Below are positions 37,825 to 46,531 of a DNA stretch of 64,000 nt, piece after piece; the stretch's first letter is position 1, and each line of letters opens with the position of its first letter. This stretch comes from Thalassotalea atypica (lineage in GTDB: Bacteria; Pseudomonadota; Gammaproteobacteria; Enterobacterales; Alteromonadaceae): positions 744,001-808,000 of the forward strand of contig NZ_AP027364.1 of the NCBI RefSeq assembly GCF_030295975.1, written 5' to 3'. Under the pieces are notes generated by a model. It saw only the letters and a program-made list of their open reading frames with translations. It had not been told where the DNA came from and did no database searches. The translations under genes were made by a program, and so were the position numbers.

Positions 37825-38652
37825 CTAGTGTAATTGATAATAGTTTGCGCTGTGTTCAATGACACTTGGCTGGATCTGTGGGAAATATTGCGCTGTTATG
37901 TAACGCCTATGCAGCGCCGTAAATATTGTTGTATTGCTTACTTTATCTAAGGTAGCAATAAATTTAGCGCCACTGGTTTGTGTGCGAAGACAACACGCAA
38001 CATAACGAGAGATAACTTCAACCAAGTTTGCGTTTTGTGCTTGTAATTGATGGTCGGCTTCTAGAAAAAATGCCGCTCCTGTCCAATAAACTTGCATATA
38101 AGAACGGCTGCTTTCCATGCTTTTGCTGATTTTTTCAATACCTCCTTTGTTACGTTGAGCATTTTTAATCCCCCGATTAAAGCCCGCTTGTAACTTGTTT
38201 ATATATGTCTGTTTGTCGTAAATACCTGCATGCAACATCGTCACGTTTTGTATATAGGAAGCAAATCCTTCACTTAGCCAAGTTGATTCATTTTCTAAGA
38301 AAGGGTGATATAGGTGGGCTATTTCATGATAAATCGTCCAGTCGCTTATGAGTGATGAAAGGCTTGCCTTGCTATCAATGTGTAAGTTAATGCTATTGTA
38401 GCGATCACGCCGCACTTGCCCCCATGGAACAGGCTCTTTCGCATTGTTTCTCGGCGTTACCGTGAAGTAGATTTTTTTTTGAGGTAATCGATAAAACAAT
38501 CGTTCTGTTTCAGTCACGCCGATATCAAGCCATTGTTCTATTTTGTTATTGAGTTTGCGATCTAGAGGCTTGTTCGCTTGCCACTGAAAAGATTGACTAT
38601 GAGTCAAAATAGGAAAAAGAAGAAGAGTAATACTGTAAAACAAGTTTTTCAT
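37825..38652 (-). CDS. Secreted gluzincin-type metallopeptidase-like protein
   Basis: A protein of 275 residues (284 if the upstream ATG at 38679 is used) with a signal peptide (MKNLFYSITLLLFPILTHSQ). It carries HEIAH (118-122 in the longer form) followed 15 residues later by E137 in TWLSEGFASYIQ, the HExxH...E arrangement of gluzincin zinc peptidases such as the M1 and M61 groups. The rest does not resemble a full aminopeptidase and is short, so it is a small, stand-alone peptidase-like domain. Substrate and role are unknown. Neither possible start has a clear ribosome binding site. Confidence 0.65.
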   Translation of the reverse strand: MKNLFYSITLLLFPILTHSQSFQWQANKPLDRKLNNKIEQWLDIGVTETERLFYRLPQKKIYFTVTPRNNAKEPVPWGQVRRDRYNSINLHIDSKASLSSLISDWTIYHEIAHLYHPFLENESTWLSEGFASYIQNVTMLHAGIYDKQTYINKLQAGFNRGIKNAQRNKGGIEKISKSMESSRSYMQVYWTGAAFFLEADHQLQAQNANLVEVISRYVACCLRTQTSGAKFIATLDKVSNTTIFTALHRRYITAQYFPQIQPSVIEHSANYYQLH

Positions 38653-38822
38653 ATCGATTAAGTGATAAATTTTAAGCATCGCTAGTCTGTTAAGTTTAGA
38701 AGAGTTTAGATTTGTTGAATGATGTGATTTGTAAGCTGATGTTATTTATATCGAGTAATATTAATAGACGTTTGAGACATTAAATAGCATTTTCTTGTCA
38801 TAAATATGTTGTAAAATTAGCA

Positions 38823-40031
38823 ATGAATTTAAACATTAAGACAATATTTATCATGAATCCGTATCTCGAAATATTTTGGCGTTTTTTCAATTTAGGCTTG
38901 ATCAGTTTTGGTGGTCCAGCAGCTCATATCGGTTACTTTCAACAAACATTCGTTCAAAAGTATAAATGGCTTGATGTCCAGGCTTACGGCCGTATTGTGG
39001 CTTTAAGTCAATTTCTACCAGGACCAGGCTCTAGTCAGGTAGGGTTTGCAATTGGTATAGAGCGAGCTGGGCTATTGGGTGGGATAATGGCCTTTTTGGG
39101 CTTTACTTTACCCTCATTTTTATTGATGTTGTTGTTAGCCATGCTCGGCAGCCAGTTTTCTGATACAACAACCTTTAGTGGTATGGTTTACGGATTGAAA
39201 TTGCTTGCAGTGGTGATTGTCGCTGATGCTATTTTAACGATGGCAAAATCATTTTGCCAACAGAAATTACATCTTGCTTTAGCACTAGTCTCAGCCATAG
39301 CGCTCATCCTTGTTAGTACTTCGCAGGTACAAATCGGCATCATCATTATTGCGGCTTTAGTTGGAGCACTTTTCGCTAAACAATCATTAGTGACTTCAGA
39401 AGATACCAGCTGCAGCGAGAATAGAAACGAGATTAAAAAAGAGATCAATGTTACTGCCGCATTATCTTTTCTACTTTTATTTCTATTACTTCCATTAGCA
39501 AGTGCTGAGCAAGGCTGGCTGGCTATGTTCAATGATTTTTATCAGGCAGGAAGCTTAGTGTTTGGCGGGGGGCATGTTGTACTTCCGTTGTTGCAACATT
39601 CCGTTGGTACAATAGTGACTAACGATCAGTTTTTGACCGGTTATGCGGCTGCTCAAGCGGTGCCGGGCCCAATGTTTACTTTTGCTACATTTCTTGGCGC
39701 GCAACTGATGAATGAACACATGTTTATTGGTGCGATTATTGCCACACTTGCGCTATTTTTACCAGGTTTTTTATTAATTGTAGCGTTTTCAAAAGCGTGG
39801 CATAAACTGAGCTCTGAGCCGCTAATCGCTAGTGCGTTATCATCAGTTAATGCTGCGGTTGTTGGGATTCTTATAGCGGCGATGTATCAGCCAATCAGCC
39901 AAAGCGCAATACATTCTATAATTGATGTATTAATTGTTATTGCGGGATTTATTTTGTTAAAGTTTTTCAGATTGCCTGTTTTAGCTCTTGTCGTTTCGTT
40001 TGCGACCTTCGGTGTGATCCTCAAGTTATAG
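38823..40031 (+). CDS. chrA: Chromate transporter family protein (CHR, long form)
   Basis: A 402-residue inner-membrane protein with about ten hydrophobic helices and two homologous halves. Each half carries the CHR signature: SFGGPAAHIGYF with LPGPGSSQVG in the first, and VFGGGHVVLPLL with VPGPMFTFATFLG in the second. Family members include chromate efflux proteins, but many have unknown anion substrates. The ATG at 38823 or at 38853 could be the start; neither has a strong Shine-Dalgarno. The next gene starts 10 bases downstream and may be co-transcribed. Confidence 0.85.
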   Translation: MNLNIKTIFIMNPYLEIFWRFFNLGLISFGGPAAHIGYFQQTFVQKYKWLDVQAYGRIVALSQFLPGPGSSQVGFAIGIERAGLLGGIMAFLGFTLPSFLLMLLLAMLGSQFSDTTTFSGMVYGLKLLAVVIVADAILTMAKSFCQQKLHLALALVSAIALILVSTSQVQIGIIIIAALVGALFAKQSLVTSEDTSCSENRNEIKKEINVTAALSFLLLFLLLPLASAEQGWLAMFNDFYQAGSLVFGGGHVVLPLLQHSVGTIVTNDQFLTGYAAAQAVPGPMFTFATFLGAQLMNEHMFIGAIIATLALFLPGFLLIVAFSKAWHKLSSEPLIASALSSVNAAVVGILIAAMYQPISQSAIHSIIDVLIVIAGFILLKFFRLPVLALVVSFATFGVILKL

Positions 40032-40040
40032 GAGAGTAGG

Positions 40041-40469
40041 GTGAGAACCATAAAAAATAAGCTGCATTTATACTATTTGACAGCAATATTTAGTTTCTTA
40101 TTTGCGCTGGTTGGCTTTAGCTATAATGCATGGCGAATGGAGGCGAGCGAATTTAATAATAATGTGCGAACGGCATCATTTGAAGTATTAGAGAATTTGG
40201 CTGAACTAGAACAAAACGTTTACGCAGCTCATTATGATAATGATGAAGTGATGGGCAGCGCGCGCATAGGTTGGGTGAAAATAGGGTTAATTAACGATTT
40301 AAGCACTTTGATCAGTAGTGATGTCGCGGGCAATGCTATGAAATTAAAGTTAAATTGGAGTGAACATTGGACACTGATACCTGATGATATTGCCGCCTTA
40401 GAGCAGTTAGTATCAGATATTGATAAGGTAAGAGAAGCAATTAAATATGAACTTGAACACTTACAATAA
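40041..40469 (+). CDS. Unknown membrane-anchored helical protein
   Basis: A 142-residue protein I do not recognise. A GTG start has GGAGAG upstream. There is one N-terminal transmembrane helix (about 10-30, LYYLTAIFSFLFALVGFSYN) and an acidic, mostly helical periplasmic part (ENLAELEQNVYAAHYDNDEV; EQLVSDIDKVREAIKYELEHL). Its 3' end overlaps the next gene by 23 bases, so the two are probably translated in a coupled way. Confidence 0.65.
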   Translation: MRTIKNKLHLYYLTAIFSFLFALVGFSYNAWRMEASEFNNNVRTASFEVLENLAELEQNVYAAHYDNDEVMGSARIGWVKIGLINDLSTLISSDVAGNAMKLKLNWSEHWTLIPDDIAALEQLVSDIDKVREAIKYELEHLQ

Positions 40470-40914
40470 GCCAAACTTAGAGTTGCCTGAACAAAGTCAA
40501 TATCGATTGCTTTGCATTGTGGCAATCACCTTAATTTTTGTGCTTAGCTTTAAAGCTTCAGCATCGAAGTTGAAGCCATTTACCACCGATGGCTGTAGTT
40601 CATTTCCTGATGGTACACTCAATCAACGGGATCTATTTTTGCCTTGTTGTATCAGGCATGATTTAGCTTATTGGCAAGGGGGCTCAGTGGCGCAAAGGCT
40701 ACAAGTTGATCAAGCGTTTAGTGCCTGTATTGTGAGTGTTGGAAAACCCAAATTGGCTAAATTGATGTTCTTAGGCGTCAGAGTTGGCGGCGCTCCTTAT
40801 TTACCGACACCGTTTCGATGGGGTTATGGTTGGCCTTATCCAAAAGGGTATGGAAAGCTTACAGAAGCAGAAATGGTTCAAGTGAATGAATTAACGCCCG
40901 AAGAATTCAAATAA
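40447..40914 (+). CDS. Phospholipase A2-like secreted protein
   Basis: A 155-residue protein with an N-terminal hydrophobic helix (about 21-38) ending in ASAS, which could be a signal peptide or anchor. Residues 48-80 carry TDGCSSFPDG and then CCIRHDLAYWQGG, with C67, C68, H71 and D72. This is the CCxxHD His-Asp catalytic and calcium site of the secreted phospholipase A2 superfamily. Another Asp (D88) lies in the next helix, as in the PLA2 His-Asp pair. It could hydrolyse the sn-2 acyl chain of phospholipids at the envelope, but activity is inferred from the motif only. Confidence 0.6.
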   Translation: MNLNTYNKPNLELPEQSQYRLLCIVAITLIFVLSFKASASKLKPFTTDGCSSFPDGTLNQRDLFLPCCIRHDLAYWQGGSVAQRLQVDQAFSACIVSVGKPKLAKLMFLGVRVGGAPYLPTPFRWGYGWPYPKGYGKLTEAEMVQVNELTPEEFK

Positions 40915-40939
40915 TAAATTATTAACAAAGGAATAATGA

Positions 40940-41440
40940 ATGCGTTATGTCATGCGCCAAAAGCTTTTTAGCTTAAGAGATAGCTTTGAAATCACGGACG
41001 AACATGAACAGCTAGCGTTTACGGCCAAAAGTAAGTTTTTAAGTATAAAAAAATCTTTTACCCTTAAAGATCATCATGAAATTGAAATCGCTTTTATCAA
41101 GCAGCAACTGTTTGCCATAAAGCCAAAATTTGAGTTTACCAACCCAGAAGGTCAAAAAGCGTTGTTGAAAAAGCATTTTTTTCCTTTATTTAGTCATAAA
41201 TTCAGTTTGTTTTTTGGTCGCGAGAAAATTGAAATAGAAGGAAATATTTGGGCGCATGAATATCAGTTTTCTTTGAATGGCCAAGTTATCGCTGAAATAT
41301 CAAAAAAATGGTTTTCTTGGTCAGACACTTATGGTGTTGATATTTATGAGGAACAATTTAACTGGCTAGTGATGTCAACGGTTATCGCCATTGATTGCAT
41401 AATCCACGACGATAAAAACAGTAACTTTGATGTTGGCTAA
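40940..41440 (+). CDS. LURP-one-related/Tubby-like domain protein
   Basis: A 166-residue protein of the LURP-one-related (YxjI-like) family, which has the Tubby C-terminal/phospholipid-scramblase fold. It starts MRYVMRQKLFSLRDSFEI, followed by strands with the pattern FTAKSKFLSIKKSFTLKD, and a C-terminal hydrophobic helix (VMSTVIAIDCIIHD). Such proteins in bacteria are poorly studied; binding to membrane lipids is suspected. It lies 25 bases after the phospholipase A2-like gene in the same direction. Confidence 0.7.
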   Translation: MRYVMRQKLFSLRDSFEITDEHEQLAFTAKSKFLSIKKSFTLKDHHEIEIAFIKQQLFAIKPKFEFTNPEGQKALLKKHFFPLFSHKFSLFFGREKIEIEGNIWAHEYQFSLNGQVIAEISKKWFSWSDTYGVDIYEEQFNWLVMSTVIAIDCIIHDDKNSNFDVG

Positions 41441-41490
41441 TTAAAGGCAAGAACACTTAAAATAGCACTAACAGGCCAATGGCTACAGGG

Positions 41491-41667
41491 CTATGGATAG
41501 TCTGTCACCATAATCATCACGACGAAAAAGCCTAAAATAATAAAATTAAAAGCGAGGATATAGCCAAAGCCTCGTAAACCGTCTTTGGCTTTAAAACCTT
41601 TGGCATTTAAATAACTCCACCAAATGGCACACATAATTACGGGTAGTAGGAAAAATAATCTGATCAT
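41491..41667 (-). CDS. Small membrane protein, 58 residues, two TM helices
   Basis: The reverse-strand ATG at 41667 begins MIRLFFLLPVIMCAIWWSYL, a first hydrophobic helix. A basic loop follows (NAKGFKAKDGLRG), then a second helix (YILAFNFIILGFFVVMIMV), ending TDYP. The helix-loop-helix shape with a Lys/Arg loop is that of a real small inner-membrane protein. The TAG stop is at 41491-41493. It ends 50 bases from the LURP-one-like gene, which converges on it, and is downstream of ampG in the same direction. The function is unknown. Confidence 0.55.
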   Translation of the reverse strand: MIRLFFLLPVIMCAIWWSYLNAKGFKAKDGLRGFGYILAFNFIILGFFVVMIMVTDYP

Positions 41668-41720
41668 AAATTAAAAATTTTGAGTCTTTTCTTTATCTTA
41701 GAGAACAATGGACAATAAAG

Positions 41721-43334
41721 CTATGTTGTATTTTCCTGCCCATTTTTGATTATCAGTGCATTGAGTGGTTTTCGAATACTGTATAAGAACAATAAACTAG
41801 GAATGACCATTAACGCGGTCAGAACGAAAAATAAAGACCAGTTACCGTCTAGCCAATCAACAATGATACCTGAATATGAGCCTAACGTGACGCGGCCAAA
41901 TGTACCTAATGATGCCATCAGTGCATACTGACTTGCGGTAAAAGTATGATTGCAAAGAACTGACAGCAATGCAACGAAGGCAACAGAGCCCCAAGCTGAT
42001 GTGAACCCGTCAATGAACACGGTAAAAGCAAGGAGTGCTTTATTTGGACCAACCATAGCGATTAAAGCGAACAACAGGTTGCTAGATGCCATGGCAATAC
42101 CACCAATAAATAATCCTTTTAAAATACCATAACGTATGGTGAATACACTGCCAATTAAAGAAAACACGATAGTCACCGACCAATTGATCAGTTTCGAATA
42201 ATAAGCAATGTCTGCGTTTGAAAAACCTACTTCGCGATAAAAAACGATCGACATACGACCTAGGTAGGCTTCACCTAACTTAAATAAGAATATAAACAAT
42301 AAAATAGATAGCGCGAGTTTGGTGCCGTTGCGATCAAAAAACTCTTGAATTGGAGCCACTAAGGTCGTTAATAACCAGGCAACAAAGTGATGAAACCGGT
42401 TTGGTATTGGGTCGGTGTGATTGTTGGAGATACCAATTTGTGATGAAACAACAGCATTGAGTTGAGTTAATTGTCTAATAAACAATGCAACTATGGCAAA
42501 AATGAAGATTGAAAAGCTTGCTGTCGGATATTGGCTCAGCAATAGTTGGTCTAGCACGCTGCTAGTAGAAAATACCTTCAAACAAACACAAGTAATTAAT
42601 AACGTAAGCAAAAACAATACACTAACCGCTTTGAATTGTTGATTAGGGACAATACTCGCATATTGCTGTTGAATACGGTTTTGCAGCTCTTCTCGTTGGC
42701 TTTGGGGCTCTTTTACAACTAATGCTGTGATTGTCAATATTGCCATGAGGGCGGCTAACACCCAGTAGGCTTCAGACCATTGCCAGTTCGGTGAGTCAAC
42801 CAGTAAAAATGGGACACTGCCTAGCCCTGCAAATCCAGTCCACCAACCAGCTGTTGCCATAGCTGAACCTGCTGCTAAGACGTTTTTATCCTTATCATTG
42901 AGTATATCAATACGATAGGCGTCAATGGCTATATCTTGTGTCGCACCAGCTATAGCGATGATCAAGCCATAAAGCGCCATCGTACTTAATTGTTGACTAA
43001 CATTTAGCTGAGTGAGCAGTAAGCACAAGATAACAATAATCGCTTGTGTGATACATATCCAGCTTCGGCGTTGGCCGAGCAAGCGATGAAGAACAGGCAC
43101 TTTCAGTCGATCAACTAACGGCGACCATAAAAAATTAATGCTATACACCAAAAATATTAAGCCAAACAAGCCAATACTGGAGCGAGATAAGCCTTCGTCT
43201 TTCAGCCAGCCTGACATGGCAGAGCCGATCATTACCCATGGATATCCACTGGCGATACCAAAGCAAAATATTGTAAGCAGTCGTCGATCTTTAAAATACT
43301 GCAGCGTTTGGAGAATTGTATGAGGTTTAGACAT
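41721..43334 (-). CDS. ampG: AmpG-family MFS transporter (muropeptide permease)
   Basis: A 537-residue multi-helix MFS protein of the AmpG/PAT family, which imports anhydromuropeptides (GlcNAc-anhMurNAc-peptides) for cell-wall recycling. The signature is visible as FGIASGYPWVMIGSAMSGWL, IFLVYSINFLWSPLVDRL and GQRRSWI. The last part contains the FGRVTLGSYSGIIVDWL motif. Adjacent ppi and yajG genes on the same strand are typical for ampG in gammaproteobacteria. It controls recycling and, in species with ampC, beta-lactamase induction. Confidence 0.9.
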   Translation of the reverse strand: MSKPHTILQTLQYFKDRRLLTIFCFGIASGYPWVMIGSAMSGWLKDEGLSRSSIGLFGLIFLVYSINFLWSPLVDRLKVPVLHRLLGQRRSWICITQAIIVILCLLLTQLNVSQQLSTMALYGLIIAIAGATQDIAIDAYRIDILNDKDKNVLAAGSAMATAGWWTGFAGLGSVPFLLVDSPNWQWSEAYWVLAALMAILTITALVVKEPQSQREELQNRIQQQYASIVPNQQFKAVSVLFLLTLLITCVCLKVFSTSSVLDQLLLSQYPTASFSIFIFAIVALFIRQLTQLNAVVSSQIGISNNHTDPIPNRFHHFVAWLLTTLVAPIQEFFDRNGTKLALSILLFIFLFKLGEAYLGRMSIVFYREVGFSNADIAYYSKLINWSVTIVFSLIGSVFTIRYGILKGLFIGGIAMASSNLLFALIAMVGPNKALLAFTVFIDGFTSAWGSVAFVALLSVLCNHTFTASQYALMASLGTFGRVTLGSYSGIIVDWLDGNWSLFFVLTALMVIPSLLFLYSIRKPLNALIIKNGQENTT

Positions 43335-43436
43335 GAAAATGACAAAAAAGGAGAATTAACCCAAGCCTATCAAAGACTCACTGATGACAAAAGTGGTTTA
43401 TGCAGGAAAACCGAGCAAACTGATCAGTAAAAGATG

Positions 43437-43766
43437 CTAGGGGATTGGCCGCCATCCAATACAGTCGATGGGATAGCTACCTTTACCGGAAAAAAAGTCG
43501 ACACAAGTAAGAATCTCACTCCTGAAAAAGAGATTGTTTTCTAAATCAAGTGCTCCATGTAAACTCAGCTCATGCATTATATGCCAAAATACACGCTCTC
43601 TGGCGCTGCTAGGTGTTTCGTCGATAACACGTAGTAATGTCCACTCTTCCATGGTATCGATAACAAAGTTATCGAGTTCGGTATAATAGATAGAATGATC
43701 AATTACGGCACTGATATAGACACTGATCTGGTTGATTTTTTCACTGATAAACTGCTCAATTATCAT
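43437..43766 (-). CDS. Conserved-looking hypothetical protein
   Basis: A 109-residue acidic protein I do not recognise. It begins MIIEQFISEKINQISVYISA (helical) and contains MEEWTLLRVIDETPSSARER and FWHIMHELSLHGALDLENN. The VFWHIMHELSLHG piece resembles helical segments of several small gammaproteobacterial proteins but gives no function. No signal or transmembrane helix is present. It lies between ampG and the cyclophilin gene on the same strand. Confidence 0.6.
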   Translation of the reverse strand: MIIEQFISEKINQISVYISAVIDHSIYYTELDNFVIDTMEEWTLLRVIDETPSSARERVFWHIMHELSLHGALDLENNLFFRSEILTCVDFFSGKGSYPIDCIGWRPIP

Positions 43767-44023
43767 GATGTTTTCTCTATCGCAATGTCACTTGATTAAC
43801 AAGAAATGTACGAACGGATTGTAAGCGTACAACGGACAGCAGGTGAATTTCGTAAAAATTATAATTATATTTAAGTTATTGTTCATAATCGGTCGAAAGT
43901 CAAAAAATTGACCTGTTATGAAAGCGTAACGAAAGTGTTGCTGTTGTGTTAAATTTTGAAAGTGTATAAATTTCAGTTGGTTAAGTTAGCATTGAATTGT
44001 ATTAGCCGACAGTGTTTTTTAGC

Positions 44024-44611
44024 TTACTCAACGGGGAGTAAAGTGACCTTAGTCAATATAATGGGCTCTTTGGGGACATCGTCCCAGCCCATGTTGTCGT
44101 CGTAATCAGTTTCAACCGAGCCAATGGCATGCATTACCTCAAGTCCATCAACGATTTCGCCAAATACGGTATAGCCCCAACCTCGCCCAGGATCTAAATT
44201 TGTGTTGTCTGCCAAGTTGAAAAAAAACTGTCGGTTAGCAGTATGAGGCTGACTTTCTTTTGCCATGGCAATAGTGCCTTCTTCGTTTTTAAGGCCATTG
44301 CCTGACTCATTGACAATATCCGCTTTGACCTTTCTCATGTTGAAGTCTTTATCGTAGCCACCTCCTTGTGCTATAAAGTCGCCAATAACGCGATGAAATA
44401 TGGTGTTGTTAAACTCTCCTTCAACAACATAAGTTAAAAAGTTATTCACAGTCAATGGTGCTTTTATCCGGTCTAACTCGACAATAATAACGCCCTTTGA
44501 GGTTTCAAATTTTACTTTTGGAAATAAGTTATCAGGATCAATTTCGATACTCTCTGCAAAAATATGACAGCTGAAAAAGGCGATAATTAAAGCCAAAAAT
44601 AAGTTTCTCAT
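44024..44611 (-). CDS. Periplasmic peptidyl-prolyl cis-trans isomerase, cyclophilin type
   Basis: A 195-residue cyclophilin with a signal peptide (LFLALIIAFFSCHIFA). The core is typical of bacterial PpiA/PpiB: VKFETSKGVIIVELD, FHRVIGDFIAQGGGYD (active-site Arg and Phe), IAMAKESQPHTANRQFFFNL and YTVFGEIVDGLEVM. It speeds prolyl isomerisation during folding in the periplasm. It is in the reverse group with yajG and rlmG. Confidence 0.92.
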   Translation of the reverse strand: MRNLFLALIIAFFSCHIFAESIEIDPDNLFPKVKFETSKGVIIVELDRIKAPLTVNNFLTYVVEGEFNNTIFHRVIGDFIAQGGGYDKDFNMRKVKADIVNESGNGLKNEEGTIAMAKESQPHTANRQFFFNLADNTNLDPGRGWGYTVFGEIVDGLEVMHAIGSVETDYDDNMGWDDVPKEPIILTKVTLLPVE

Positions 44612-44646
44612 GAGTGCTCCATGTATATTAACGCTAGTTAGCGATC

Positions 44647-45213
44647 TCAGTGGTTGATGAAATGTTGGATGTCGTTATTGCTAAGTATTTCCGCAATGAC
44701 CTTACCGAGTTGTTGATTAAAATCTCGTTCGAGCACGGCAACATCAGCAAACAATGGTCCATTGCTAGAGCCTTTAGATTTAAAGTGGTTGGTTAACGTC
44801 TTTTCAGCTTTGTTAATTTCTATGCGTAGACGAATCTCACTATTCGCTTGATACTTAACGGTTTCTTGTTGGACACTGACTAATGCAGCATCAATGTAAA
44901 CATTCATTGTGATATTCGCAAAATCATTGACAGCAAGGCCTTGGTTTTTCCATTCAGTTGTTAATGATTGATTGAGTATCGATGCCAAGTCATTAGCGGG
45001 AGAGTATAATTTGGCGGCTTGATCTTTCTTAAGCACTTGGATCACGTGATGTTGTCGACGTAGATCGGTGATACTTAGTTGCACGGATTGATTATGATAT
45101 AGGCTTTGTATCGGCGCATAAACTTGTGGTGCTATGATGATACTCGAAGGAGTAGAGCCGCACGCGATAAGTACAGCGCTAAGAAATAACGGAGCTATAG
45201 ATTTCATATTCAT
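44647..45213 (-). CDS. yajG: YajG family lipoprotein
   Basis: A 188-residue lipoprotein (lipobox LIAC, Cys at about 18) of the YajG family: APQVYAPIQSLYHNQSVQL, SITDLRRQHHVIQVL and LASILNQSLTTEWKNQGLAV. The function is unknown; the gene is next to ampG in E. coli as well. Its start overlaps the rlmG stop by 4 bases, so it is translationally coupled. Confidence 0.85.
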   Translation of the reverse strand: MNMKSIAPLFLSAVLIACGSTPSSIIIAPQVYAPIQSLYHNQSVQLSITDLRRQHHVIQVLKKDQAAKLYSPANDLASILNQSLTTEWKNQGLAVNDFANITMNVYIDAALVSVQQETVKYQANSEIRLRIEINKAEKTLTNHFKSKGSSNGPLFADVAVLERDFNQQLGKVIAEILSNNDIQHFINH

Positions 45214-46385
45214 TTTTTGATTGCCGATAAAATTACAAATTTGTCATCGCTGGCGATAACGGTACTGTTGCCAAAAATGCGTTTAAGTTTAACGTGATAA
45301 CCCAACTGTCGATTACCAACTATTCTTAATTCGCCGCCTTTTTTAAGTACTTTAAAGCTTTCGTTAAACATTTGCCAAGCGATATGATCTGTTGTTGCAT
45401 GTTGTTGATGAAAGGGCGGATTACAGACAATAACGTCAGCACTGTTAGGCGCTGCTTCAGTCAAACAGTCACCGACAATAAAGTTTGCGGCGTCAATTTT
45501 AGTGGGTAAATTTTGAGTCACATTAAGGCGAGCTGATTCTACCGCCATGTATGATTCATCTCTAAAAGACACTTGCACGTCTTCATTATTCGCTAGTAGG
45601 GTTAAACCGAGCACACCATTGCCGCAACCAAGATCAATGGCATGCTGTTCGCTTTTCAGCTTAGGCAAATGCTTAAGCATTAAGCGAGCACCAATGTCTA
45701 GTTTTTCACGCGCAAACACGTTAGCTAGATTAGCAATGCTAAAATTTGTTTTTTCAAGTATCCAAGTGGCGCATAAGTTATTTTTATTTATAGATTGGTT
45801 CGTTATTTTTCGATCTAATGCGGAAAAAACCAGACGTGATTTTTTAACGGCCAGTGATGTTTTAGTTGTACCGAGTAACTTTTCAAACTCTTTTAATGTT
45901 GAGCTATGAATTTCTTTAGCTTTGGCGCCAGCGACAAAGGAGGGTTTGTTTAATTGCGTATCAGCTGATGCTTCAATATATTGTTGATTAATGCGATAGA
46001 GTTGCTCAATCATCAAGGATTTGCTTTTGGGGATGCGATACAGAATTAAATCGATATCGGAAGGCAAAGGATCTAAGGATGAAATTATTTTGATTTGATC
46101 AGCTTCTAGATTATTTTGCTCGATATTGTGTCTAATGCCCTGCTCGCTCAGGTATGAATCGGTGGCAATTGTGACCTGATGCTGAGTTAAGTTGCAGCTT
46201 AATGCGCCAAAACTATCGTTAAAAACTACAATGTGTAAAGGCGATGATTGCTCATTATTTTCTTGAACATGATTAATCAGGTATTCATCGGTAGCATCCC
46301 ACGCTTGTAAACTTCGATTGACTTGTCCGAGAGGGAAACGGTCAAGAAAAAGGTTTTTATCATTAATAATAAACGGGCTGAGCAT
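45210..46385 (-). CDS. rlmG: 23S rRNA (guanine-1835-N2)-methyltransferase RlmG
   Basis: A 391-residue two-domain methyltransferase. The N-terminal half resembles a degenerate methyltransferase with NRSLQAWDATDEYLI and VVFNDSFGALSCNL. The C-terminal SAM domain has AIDLGCGNGVLGLTLL (motif I) and the amino-methyltransferase motif NPPFHQQHATTDHIAWQMF. It matches RlmG (YgjO) in both halves rather than RsmC, and methylates G1835 of 23S rRNA. It is divergent from the AlkB-like gene. Confidence 0.92.
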   Translation of the reverse strand: MLSPFIINDKNLFLDRFPLGQVNRSLQAWDATDEYLINHVQENNEQSSPLHIVVFNDSFGALSCNLTQHQVTIATDSYLSEQGIRHNIEQNNLEADQIKIISSLDPLPSDIDLILYRIPKSKSLMIEQLYRINQQYIEASADTQLNKPSFVAGAKAKEIHSSTLKEFEKLLGTTKTSLAVKKSRLVFSALDRKITNQSINKNNLCATWILEKTNFSIANLANVFAREKLDIGARLMLKHLPKLKSEQHAIDLGCGNGVLGLTLLANNEDVQVSFRDESYMAVESARLNVTQNLPTKIDAANFIVGDCLTEAAPNSADVIVCNPPFHQQHATTDHIAWQMFNESFKVLKKGGELRIVGNRQLGYHVKLKRIFGNSTVIASDDKFVILSAIKK

Positions 46386-46531
46386 AAAATTATTGACCTA
46401 ACATGGACAGGTGATACAAAAGGCCGATTGGACCTAGTTCATTGATGGTCGATATTGTGTCAAAATTCACAAATTACCGCTAGCCTATTATTTCGCTTTA
46501 TGCCGGCTAGTAAATTCAATGGAAGCTTATT

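Noticed and set aside
39188-39532. 114-residue minus-strand ORF inside the chromate transporter gene
   Set aside because: It is antisense to a clear membrane-protein frame, with no ribosome binding site.
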